A DNA stretch of 21,158 bases from Stenotrophomonas sp. Its GTDB lineage: Bacteria > Pseudomonadota > Gammaproteobacteria > Xanthomonadales > Xanthomonadaceae. A program made the position numbers and the translations under genes. Positions 7,141-14,836 of the stretch are shown here, one piece after another. Every line of letters begins with the position of its first letter. The stretch's first letter is position 1. The stretch covers positions 901 to 22,058 of the forward strand of contig DQIG01000348.1 in NCBI GenBank assembly GCA_003525885.1, read 5' to 3'. The notes under the pieces are model-generated. The model was not told the origin of the DNA, did not search any database, and saw only the letters and a program-made list of their open reading frames with translations.

Positions 7141-8709
7141 TCAGCCCGCATTGCCGTCCTCATCATCCTCCGATGCACCCAGCTGCTGCATCGGGTCGGG
7201 CGTCAGCTCCGGCGGCAGCGCGCGCTTGGCCTTGCTGCCCAGTTCGGCAAGCCGGCGGGCGCGGCTGATGGCCGACTGCGGCGAGTCGATCAGGCGATTG
7301 CGCGCATCGGCGTAGACCTTGGCGGCATCGTCCAGCTTGGTGCCCACGGCGTTGAAGTCCTTCAGGAACCCGGTCAATGCGTCCAGCACCAAGCCGCCGG
7401 CCTCGCTGATCTTCAGCGCCTGCTTCTGCACCTTGTCGCGCGTCCACAGGCGCTCGGCCACGCGCAGCAGCGCCATCAGGGTATTGGGTGAGGCGAACAC
7501 CACGCGGTTGTCGAAGGCGAACGCCTGCAGGCTGCCGTCGGCGCCCAGTGCGGCGGACAAGGCACCCTCGATGGGAACGAAGGCAATGGTGATGTCCAGC
7601 GTCTCGCTGCCCAGTGCCTTGGGGTAGTTTTTCTCGCCCAGGTCCTTCACGTGCTGACGCAGCGCAACCGCGTGCCGGCGCAGCGCATCTTCGGACTGCT
7701 CCGGGGTGGCGGCATTCATGGCTTCCTGCCAGGCGATCAGGTTCACCTTGCTGTCGATCACCACGCTGCGTTCGTCGGGGAACTGCACCACCACGTCCGG
7801 TCGCAGGCGCGCGCCTTCGTCATCCACGGCATGCTTCTGCCGCTGGTAGTGCACGCCCTCTTCCAGGCCCGATCCGCGCAGTACGTTGTCGAGCATCAGC
7901 TCGCCCCAGTCGCCGCGGACCTTGGCATTGCCCTTCAATGCATTGGTCAGCGCCGATGCCTGCGCGGCCATGTCCTGGTTGAGCGTCTTCAGTTCGCCCA
8001 CCGCGCCGAGCAGGCTGGCGCGCTGGCGCGCTTCCTCGCCATACAGGGTATCGACGCGGGTGCGGAAATCACCCAGCTTGTCAGCGAACGGCTTGAGCAG
8101 CCCCTCGATATCCGCGCGCGACTGCACCGTCGCCTGTCGCACGTTCTTCTCGAACTGCTGTCCGCGTTCGTCGAACACCTTGCCCGCCAGTTCGGCGAAG
8201 GCGCCGGACAGCTTTTCCTTGGCGGTATCGAGATAGCTGCGCAGTTCGGCACTGGCCCGTTCGGAGTGCTGCAGATTGGCTACCGCGCGGGCATGTTCAC
8301 CGTGCAGCTGCTGGTAGCGCTGCTGCGCCTGCTGCAGCTCGCTGCTGGTATCGGCAACGGCAGCGCGCGCCTGCGCCAGGGCCGCTTCACGTTCGGCCAG
8401 TTGTGCTTCGCGGCTGGCCGACAGCGCTGCTTCGCGCTCCACCCGGGCGGTCAGCGTGGTGACCGCCTGTGCGTGCTGCTGGCTGCGGCCTCGTTCGTTT
8501 TCCAGTTCCGCGCCCAGCGCATCGAGGCGGCCGCGCAGCTGGCCGGCATCGACCAGGGCGAGACGATGCTGTTCGCGTTCGCTGTCCAGCTGCCGCTGCA
8601 GATCGCCGGACGCTGCGTTACCAGGGGTGCGACGCCACAGCAGCAACAGTGCGACCAGGGTCGCCAGCAGCAGTACCACCGCCAGGATCATGAGGACTTC
8701 GATATTCAT
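7141..8709 (-). CDS. rmuC: RmuC, DNA recombination protein
   Basis: RmuC family protein (522 residues), predicted nuclease-like factor that limits recombination between inverted repeats in E. coli. Residues about 5-25 form one N-terminal membrane segment (VLMILAVVLLLATLVALLLL). A long Gln/Glu/Arg/Ala-rich coiled coil follows at about 35-170. The conserved RmuC domain comes next, recognisable by NALKGNAKVRGDWGELMLDN, LRPDVVVQFPDERSVVIDSK, ALGSETLDITIAFVPIEGAL and the VFASPNTLMALLR segment. The ATG at 8709 has no obvious ribosome binding site; a TAAACT hexamer ends six bases before it. It is divergent from the GST gene, with only 55 bp between them. Confidence 0.95.
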   Translation of the reverse strand: MNIEVLMILAVVLLLATLVALLLLWRRTPGNAASGDLQRQLDSEREQHRLALVDAGQLRGRLDALGAELENERGRSQQHAQAVTTLTARVEREAALSASREAQLAEREAALAQARAAVADTSSELQQAQQRYQQLHGEHARAVANLQHSERASAELRSYLDTAKEKLSGAFAELAGKVFDERGQQFEKNVRQATVQSRADIEGLLKPFADKLGDFRTRVDTLYGEEARQRASLLGAVGELKTLNQDMAAQASALTNALKGNAKVRGDWGELMLDNVLRGSGLEEGVHYQRQKHAVDDEGARLRPDVVVQFPDERSVVIDSKVNLIAWQEAMNAATPEQSEDALRRHAVALRQHVKDLGEKNYPKALGSETLDITIAFVPIEGALSAALGADGSLQAFAFDNRVVFASPNTLMALLRVAERLWTRDKVQKQALKISEAGGLVLDALTGFLKDFNAVGTKLDDAAKVYADARNRLIDSPQSAISRARRLAELGSKAKRALPPELTPDPMQQLGASEDDEDGNAG

Positions 8710-8764
8710 GCGATCAGTTTAGCCCCGCTGCGCTAGGCTGGGTCGGCCCGCCCCGGAAGCCCCC

Positions 8765-9370
8765 ATGCTCGCTCTGTACGGAAAGCCAAGCTCCATCAAC
8801 GTGCGCAAGGCGTTGTGGCTGTGCGCCGGCCTCGACCTGCCACTTCACCACGAGCCAATGCCGCCGGCGGACCTGCTGGCCACGTTGAATCCGAACCGGC
8901 AGGTGCCGGTCCTGCGCGATGGCGACTTCGTGCTGTGGGAGTCCAACAGCATCTGCCGCTACCTGGCCGTGCGCGCTGGCCGTGACGACCTGCTGCCCGG
9001 TACGGCGCAGGGCCGCGCCCGGGTCGAGCAGTGGATGGACTGGCAGGCCAGCGACCTCAACAGCGCCTGGCGGCACGTGTTCATGGCACGCGTGCGCCAG
9101 CATCCGGACTACCCGGACGATGCCCGCGCCGAGGCCAGCCTGGCGCAGTGGAACCGCTTGATGGGGGTGCTCGACACACAGTTGGCCGGTGGCCATTCGC
9201 ACGTGGCGGGCAATACTTTCACTCTGGCCGACATCGTGCTCGGGCTGTCGACCCAACGCTGGCGCAGCACGCCTGGCACCAAACCGGCGCTGCCACACCT
9301 CGCGGCGTGGTTCGAACGCCTGCGGCAGCAGCCCGGTTTCACCGAACACGTCGACAACGGCGTGGCCTGA
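8765..9370 (+). CDS. Glutathione S-transferase family protein
   Basis: A 201-residue GST with an N-terminal thioredoxin fold and a C-terminal helical domain. The start MLALYGKPSSINVRKALWLC carries the probable catalytic Ser (Ser9/Ser10) and the first helix. NPNRQVPVL holds the cis-proline (Pro48), and WESNSICRYLA (58-68) is the glutathione-binding Glu-Ser motif. The C-terminal part has the GNTFTLADIVLG motif with the conserved N-cap Asp. GGAAG six bases before the ATG supports this start. The substrate is unknown; these enzymes conjugate or reduce electrophiles in the cytoplasm. It converges on the dehydrogenase gene, with a long hairpin between. Confidence 0.93.
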   Translation: MLALYGKPSSINVRKALWLCAGLDLPLHHEPMPPADLLATLNPNRQVPVLRDGDFVLWESNSICRYLAVRAGRDDLLPGTAQGRARVEQWMDWQASDLNSAWRHVFMARVRQHPDYPDDARAEASLAQWNRLMGVLDTQLAGGHSHVAGNTFTLADIVLGLSTQRWRSTPGTKPALPHLAAWFERLRQQPGFTEHVDNGVA

Positions 9371-9374
9371 GGCA

Positions 9375-9415
9375 GGGGTCAGATCCCTTTTCCTTTGGGA
9401 AAGGGATCTGACCCC
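9375..9415. terminator. Long perfect hairpin between converging genes, likely bidirectional terminator
   Basis: Arms 9375-9390 and 9400-9415 are perfectly complementary over 16 bp, starting GGGGTCAGATCCC and ending in TTT/AAA at the loop side. The hairpin begins five bases after the GST stop and ends 23 bp before the stop of the converging dehydrogenase. The outer sequence GGGGTC(A/G)GATCCC is shared with the hairpin at 19012-19042, so this is also a dispersed repeat. No T-tract follows the stem, so terminator function is an inference from position and stability. Confidence 0.6.
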
Positions 9416-9437
9416 AAGGGCGCGGGAACAACCGGCC

Positions 9438-10445
9438 TTACCAGCCTTCCAGGACGATCTTGCCCTTGGCGCGATGGCTCTCCAGCAGTGCGTGGGCGCG
9501 CCGCAGGTTGGCTGCGTCGATGCGCCCGAAGTGCTCGCCCAGCGTGGTCTGCAGCACGCCCGTGTCGATCAGCTCGGCCACACGGTTCAACAGGTCGTGC
9601 TGGCGCTGCATGTCCGCGGTCTTGTACAGCGGGCGGGTGAACATCGATTCCCAGTGCAGCGACAGCGCCTTGCGCTTGAGCGCCATCACGTCCACCTGGC
9701 CAGGATCGTCGATCAGCCCCAGCTGGCCCTGCGGTGCCAGCAGTTCCACGATCTGCGCGTAGTACTGGTCGGAGTGGGTCAGGCTGGCCACGTGCTGCAC
9801 CTCGCTGATGCCAAGCCGCGCCAGTCCCTCGGCCAGCGGCAGGCTGTGGTCGATCACGTGGTGTGCGCCCATTGCGTACGCCCAGTCCTGGGTATCCGGA
9901 CGCGAGGCGGTGCCGATCACCGTCAGTTTCGTCAGCTTCCGCGCCAGCTGCACCAGGATCGAACCGACACCGCCGGCAGCACCGATCACCAGCAGGTTCT
10001 GCCCTTCACCGCCGCCCTCCGGGATGCGCAGGCGGTCGAACAGCAGCTCCCACGCGGTGATCGCGGTCAGTGGCAGTGCAGCGGCGGCGGCATCGTCGAG
10101 ACTGGCCGGCTTGCGGCCAACGCTGCGCTCGTCCACCAGCTGGTACTCGGCATTGCTGCCCGGGCGGTCGATCACACCGGCGTAGTAGACCGCGTCGCCG
10201 GGCTGGAACAGGGTCACCTCGCTGCCTACCGCGTCGACGATGCCGACCGCATCCCAGCCCAGCACGCGCGGGCCGTCGGTGGCCACGCCGCGCCGCACCT
10301 TGGTGTCGACCGGATTGACCGCCACCGCGCGCACCGCCACCCGCAGATCATGCGGGCCGGGCTGCGGCAGGTCCAGTTCGATGTCGATCAGGGCCTGCGC
10401 ATCATCAATCGGCAGGCCGGCGTGGGTGTAGGCAATGGCTCGCAT
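9438..10445 (-). CDS. Zinc-independent medium-chain dehydrogenase / quinone oxidoreductase-like
   Basis: A 335-residue MDR-superfamily NADPH oxidoreductase, of the group often annotated as zinc-binding alcohol dehydrogenase family. The catalytic GroES-like domain (about 1-125) has VRAVAVNPVDTKVRRG and VLGWDAVGIV. The Rossmann domain contains the dinucleotide motif VIGAAGGVGS (153-162). I see no cysteine in the protein, so neither the structural nor the catalytic zinc site can be present; it is closer in chemistry to quinone or enone reductases. The start MRAIAYTHAG at 10445 fits the family N-terminus, although no strong ribosome binding site is present. It is divergent from a LysR gene 91 bp away, which is the likely regulator. 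Confidence 0.9.
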   Translation of the reverse strand: MRAIAYTHAGLPIDDAQALIDIELDLPQPGPHDLRVAVRAVAVNPVDTKVRRGVATDGPRVLGWDAVGIVDAVGSEVTLFQPGDAVYYAGVIDRPGSNAEYQLVDERSVGRKPASLDDAAAAALPLTAITAWELLFDRLRIPEGGGEGQNLLVIGAAGGVGSILVQLARKLTKLTVIGTASRPDTQDWAYAMGAHHVIDHSLPLAEGLARLGISEVQHVASLTHSDQYYAQIVELLAPQGQLGLIDDPGQVDVMALKRKALSLHWESMFTRPLYKTADMQRQHDLLNRVAELIDTGVLQTTLGEHFGRIDAANLRRAHALLESHRAKGKIVLEGW

Positions 10446-10536
10446 GGCAGCGGTCCAGTGGGGAAGGAGGCGACAGGTTGCGCTGCGCACGCTCCCGCAG
10501 AAAGGCGCAGAATCGGGCAGCACTTTCACTCCGGCA

Positions 10537-11508
10537 ATGAAGATGATCCGCTTCGACGATCTGCAGCTGTTCGTCCGCACTGCCGCGCTGGGCAGCTTCT
10601 CGCAGGCCGCCCGCGAAGCCGATCTGCTGCCCGGCCAGGTTGCCGCGGCGGTGGCACGGCTGGAACGCGAGCTGGACCTGCGCCTGTTCGTGCGCACCAC
10701 CCGCAGCCTGCGCCTGACCGGCGAGGGCGCGCTGTACCTGCCGTATGCGCAGGAGGTACTGGCCACCCTGCGCGAAGGCCAGGCGCGCGTGCAGGGCGAG
10801 GACACCGAGCTGCACGGCACCCTGCAGCTGTCTGCGCCGTCGGATTTCGGTCGCAACCTGCTGCTGCCCTGGCTGAGCGCGTTCCGCGCAGCCCACCCGC
10901 GGCTGCGCCTGCACCTGCGCCTGTCCGACGAGGTCGCAGACGTGTTCCGCGACCCGGTCGACGTGGCCATCCGCATCGGCCACTTCGACGATGCCAACTA
11001 CGTTGCCCTGCCCCTGCTGGAAGGCAACCGGCGCGTGCTGGCGGCCTCGCCCGGCTACCTGCAGCGACGCGGTACACCCACGCGGCTGGACGAGCTGCGC
11101 GAGCATGATTGCCTGGTCTACCAGCTCAGTGGCCGCGCTTACGATCGCTGGTCGTTCGAGGTCGAGGGGCGGCGCGTGGTGATTCCGGTGCGCGGCCCGT
11201 TGGTCTGCGACGACGCCGACGTGGTGCGGCGCTGGGCCGTTGCCGGCGAAGGCATCACCTACAAGTCCTGGCTGGACCTGCGCGAGGACGTGCTGGCCGG
11301 ACGCCTGCAGCTGCTGCTCGACGGTGTTGGCAGCAGCATCCCACTGCAGCTGGTGTGCCCGCATCGCAAGCAGTTCTCACCCGCGGTACGGCAACTGCAT
11401 GCGCAGCTACGCCAGCACCTGCAACCGCTGCTGTCCGGGATGCCGGTTGGCCCCATCGGCCCCCTGTCGCACGCCGTGGCGCTGACCGACAATGGCGGCC
11501 CCCCGTAA
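10537..11508 (+). CDS. LysR-family transcriptional regulator (divergent to dehydrogenase)
   Basis: LysR-type regulator of 323 residues. The winged helix-turn-helix is at about 4-63 (FDDLQLFVRTAALGSFSQAA, then VAAAVARLERELDLRLFVRT and the LRLTGEGALYL wing). An effector-binding domain follows, with LQLSAPSDFGRNLLLPWLSA and DVAIRIGHFDDANYVALPL. The C-terminus carries about 25 residues of Pro/Gly-rich tail. ATGs at 10537 and 10543 are both possible; earlier in-frame ATGs would add a sequence with no family similarity. The gene is divergent from the dehydrogenase and 15 bp upstream of the LysE exporter, so it may control either or both. The inducer is unknown. Confidence 0.92.
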   Translation: MKMIRFDDLQLFVRTAALGSFSQAAREADLLPGQVAAAVARLERELDLRLFVRTTRSLRLTGEGALYLPYAQEVLATLREGQARVQGEDTELHGTLQLSAPSDFGRNLLLPWLSAFRAAHPRLRLHLRLSDEVADVFRDPVDVAIRIGHFDDANYVALPLLEGNRRVLAASPGYLQRRGTPTRLDELREHDCLVYQLSGRAYDRWSFEVEGRRVVIPVRGPLVCDDADVVRRWAVAGEGITYKSWLDLREDVLAGRLQLLLDGVGSSIPLQLVCPHRKQFSPAVRQLHAQLRQHLQPLLSGMPVGPIGPLSHAVALTDNGGPP

Positions 11509-11523
11509 CAAGAGAACGCCGCC

Positions 11524-12153
11524 ATGCCGTGGATGGGCATCCAGGACCTGTGGACGTTTCTGGTCGCCGTGCTGGTATTCCTCGCCCTGCCCGGCCCCGG
11601 CACCTTCACCCTGCTGACCGCCACGGGCCGGGGTGGCGTGCGTGGCGGCTACACCGCGTTGGCCGGCCTGCTGGTCGGTGACCAGATCCTGATGTGGCTG
11701 GCGCTGGCCGGCGTGGCCGCGCTGCTCAAGGCCAACCCGCTGGTGTTCCACGCCGTGCAGTATCTCGGTGCGGCCTACCTGGTGTGGGTCGGCATCAGCC
11801 TGCTGCGCACGCCCAAGCACGAGGGCGGCGACGCTGGCCCGATCCGCATGCAGCCGGGCCGCTACTTCCAGCAGGCGATCCTGGTCAGCCTGCTCAACCC
11901 GAAGGCGATCCTGTTCTACATGGCCTTCCTGCCGTTGTTCATCGATCCGAAGGCGCACCAGGGCATCGCCACCTTCGCAGCCCTGGCCGGCATCATCCTG
12001 GTGGTCAGCATTGCCTACTGCTCGATGCTGATCGGCGTGGGCAACCTGGCCCGTCGCCGGTTGATCCAGCACCCGCGTGTCAGCGATGCGCTGCGCCGCA
12101 TGGCCGGCCTGTTCCTGGTGGGGTTCGGCATCCGGTTGGGGCTGAACGGATGA
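11524..12153 (+). CDS. LysE/RhtB-family amino-acid exporter
   Basis: Inner-membrane exporter of 209 residues with about six hydrophobic segments. Family signatures are FLALPGPGTFTLLTATGRGG near the N-terminus, the AGLLVGDQILMWLALAGVAA segment, QYLGAAYLVWVGISLLR, and the conserved ILVSLLNPKAILFYMAFLPLF. Such proteins expel amino acids such as threonine, homoserine or lysine using the proton gradient; the substrate cannot be read from sequence. The start may be 11524 or 11533 (MGIQDLW). It lies 15 bp behind a LysR gene, an arrangement shared with the LysG/LysE type of regulator and exporter pairs, and overlaps the next gene by four bases. Confidence 0.92.
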   Translation: MPWMGIQDLWTFLVAVLVFLALPGPGTFTLLTATGRGGVRGGYTALAGLLVGDQILMWLALAGVAALLKANPLVFHAVQYLGAAYLVWVGISLLRTPKHEGGDAGPIRMQPGRYFQQAILVSLLNPKAILFYMAFLPLFIDPKAHQGIATFAALAGIILVVSIAYCSMLIGVGNLARRRLIQHPRVSDALRRMAGLFLVGFGIRLGLNG

Positions 12154-12599
12154 ATGGGCGGCTGGCACTGCTTGGCCTGACCCTGCTGCTGTCTGGTGCC
12201 GCCACTGCCGGCACCGTGCAGGACCATCGCTGCCTGACGGGCGGTCGCAACGACGGCATCCACCTGCTGTGGCGCTGGCTGGACGATGGCAGCGCCGATG
12301 TGCAGTACGCCGGGCAGCGAGGCCGCCTGCAACTGCAACAGGTGTCGCAGGAAACGACGGTGCTTGCCGAAGATCGCCCCTACCAGTTCGACAGCGTGTG
12401 GGAAGAGCGTATCGATGGACGCCTCAACGGCCGCTACCTGCTGAGCACGCAGGGCGCGCTGGTGCTGGACCTGAGCTACGAACGCGCCCGCGACGGACGC
12501 CAGACCTCCTTCCACGATGACAGCGCGGCGTGGCAGGAGGATGGCTGCCATTGGCCGGGCGTCGAGCCGCTGACCGTCGCGTCGAGCGGGCTCGACTGA
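12150..12599 (+). CDS. Exported protein of unknown function coupled to LysE
   Basis: A 149-residue protein I do not recognise. It starts MNGRLALLGLTLLLSGAATA, a Sec signal peptide with probable cleavage after ATA or TAG. The mature part has two cysteines (Cys28 in HRCLTGG and Cys133 in DGCHWPG) near its two ends that could form one disulfide, and is rich in Trp, Gln and Asp. It alternates short polar and hydrophobic stretches (LLWRWLDDGSADVQYAGQRG, RYLLSTQGALVLDLSYERA), suggesting a small beta-barrel or sandwich in the periplasm. Its ATG overlaps the LysE stop (ATGA), so it is translated together with the exporter. An SMAG unit follows just after the stop. Confidence 0.78.
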   Translation: MNGRLALLGLTLLLSGAATAGTVQDHRCLTGGRNDGIHLLWRWLDDGSADVQYAGQRGRLQLQQVSQETTVLAEDRPYQFDSVWEERIDGRLNGRYLLSTQGALVLDLSYERARDGRQTSFHDDSAAWQEDGCHWPGVEPLTVASSGLD

Positions 12600-12613
12600 G
12601 CCGACGCGACGTC

Positions 12614-12636
12614 CGCCAACCAGGGTTGGCGTCTAC
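12614..12636 (-). repeat. SMAG/REP unit overlapping a LysR stop codon
   Basis: On the minus strand the 23-nt unit begins GTAG (12636-12633) and forms the stem CGCCAACC (12614-12621) / GGTTGGCG (12624-12631). Its stem sequence matches that of the unit at 5982-6004. The TAG of the GTAG head is the stop codon of the LysR gene at 12633-13544. Confidence 0.75.
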
Positions 12637-13544
12637 CTGGGCTGCGAGTCATGCATTCCCGCGCGCAGGTGATCGATGAACACCCGCAGCTTGGGCGCCA
12701 TCTGCTCACGCGCGGGGTAGTACAGGTGGAAGCCGGGGAACGGCGGCTGCCAGTCCTGCAGCACGCTCTGCAGTCGCCCAGCGGCGATGTCGTCGGCCAT
12801 CAGCGAAGCGAAGCCCTGGGCCATGCCCAGCCCCGCCAGCACGGCGTGATGGGCGACGCCGGCATCGTTGAACACCAGCCGCCCGATCACTTCCACGTCC
12901 AGGTCGTGCCCTTCGCGGCTGAACTCCCAGGGCATCAGCCGGCCGTTGGCCAGGCGGTGCACGATGCAGGCATGGCCCTGCAGGTCATGCGGGGTCTGCG
13001 GCATGCCATGGCGTTCGAAATAGGCCGGCGTGGCCACCACCACCTGCCGCTCGGGTGGCCCGACCGGCACCGCGATCATGCCCTGTGCGAGCGATTCGCC
13101 CAGGCGGATGCCGGCGTCGAAGCCCTCGGCCACCAGATCGGTCAGCGCGGGGTCGACGTAGAGTTCCACCTGCACCTGCGGGTAACGCGCAAGGAAATCG
13201 GGTAGCCGCGGCAGCACCATGCGATCGGCGACGATGCGCGGCAAGGTCACACGCAGCCGCCCGGCAGGCACCGAGCGCGCGCTGTCCAGTTCGGCAAATG
13301 CCTGGTCGATCTGGTCCAGGCCGCCGCGCACGCGCTGCAGGAAACGCGCGCCGTGTTCGGTCAGGCTGACCCGCCGCGTGGTCCGCTGCAGCAACCGCAC
13401 GCCCATCCGCGCTTCCAGCGCGCGCACGCTCTGCGACAGCGCCGAGGTCGACACGCCCAGCGCATCGGCGGCGCGGGTAAAGCTGGCATGCTCGGCCACG
13501 TGGACAAAGGCGACCACAGCGGTGAGGGGGACGGAGGCATCCAT
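12633..13544 (-). CDS. LysR-family transcriptional regulator (divergent to aldo/keto reductase)
   Basis: LysR-type regulator of 303 residues. The helix-turn-helix is at about 8-66 (TAVVAFVHVAEHASFTRAAD, LSQSVRALEARMGVRLLQRT and the RRVSLTEHGARFL wing). An effector domain follows (RLRVTLPRIVADRMVLPRLP, LVAEGFDAGIRLGESLAQGM, GLGMAQGFASLMADDIAAGR). This pattern belongs to the CrgA/AaeR-like branch, which often sits beside oxidoreductases. The ATG at 13544 gives the standard N-terminus MDASVPLTAV, with AAGGA ten bases upstream; in-frame codons further upstream cross the intergenic region and are not likely coding. It is divergent from the aldo/keto reductase and ends in a TAG supplied by an SMAG repeat. 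Confidence 0.92.
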   Translation of the reverse strand: MDASVPLTAVVAFVHVAEHASFTRAADALGVSTSALSQSVRALEARMGVRLLQRTTRRVSLTEHGARFLQRVRGGLDQIDQAFAELDSARSVPAGRLRVTLPRIVADRMVLPRLPDFLARYPQVQVELYVDPALTDLVAEGFDAGIRLGESLAQGMIAVPVGPPERQVVVATPAYFERHGMPQTPHDLQGHACIVHRLANGRLMPWEFSREGHDLDVEVIGRLVFNDAGVAHHAVLAGLGMAQGFASLMADDIAAGRLQSVLQDWQPPFPGFHLYYPAREQMAPKLRVFIDHLRAGMHDSQPR

Positions 13545-13587
13545 TGTGAAGCCATCCTTCAAGGCAAGTCCGGTGGCACGCAGTTTA

Positions 13588-13605
13588 TCCACATGATGGC
13601 GTGGA
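13588..13605. promoter_or_regulatory. Possible LysR operator in the divergent region
   Basis: TCCAC (13588-13592) and GTGGA (13601-13605) form an inverted repeat with an 8-bp spacer, in the 121 bp between the LysR and aldo/keto reductase starts. The dyad and position suit a LysR-type binding site, but the arms are only 5 bp long and the spacing is not the exact T-N11-A form. Weak evidence. Confidence 0.25.
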
Positions 13606-13665
13606 GGATCCTGTGCCCCTCGCCACTGCCCATCCAGGCGTGGCGCCTTCCTCAAGGAGATCCAC

Positions 13666-14661
<996 letters not shown>

Positions 14662-14688
14662 GAGCGGCCGGGACGGATGCACATGGGT

Positions 14689-14721
14689 GGCTGCCGCCGG
14701 ATTGTGCCGATTCCGGCAGCC
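14689..14721. terminator. GC-rich hairpin downstream of aldo/keto reductase
   Basis: GGCTGCCG (14689-14696) pairs with CGGCAGCC (14714-14721) across a 17-nt loop, 28 bp after the reductase stop. There is no T-tract, so it could be a weak terminator or an mRNA end-protecting structure. The remaining DNA up to the permease start at 14837 shows no gene and no clear promoter. Confidence 0.35.
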
Positions 14722-14836
14722 TGCTCGCGGTGCAGCGCGCGGCGTGGCGGGTATGACCCCCGTCAGTGGTAATGCTGCGCTGCGTTCGGTCACACTCGGG
14801 GACTTGTCGTTCTTAGTCACCCCTTCCGAGGCCTGC

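Noticed and set aside
10479..10489. TGCGC-T-GCGCA dyad between dehydrogenase and LysR genes as an operator
   Set aside because: Short, GC-only arms are expected by chance here and the spacing does not give a T-N11-A LysR site.
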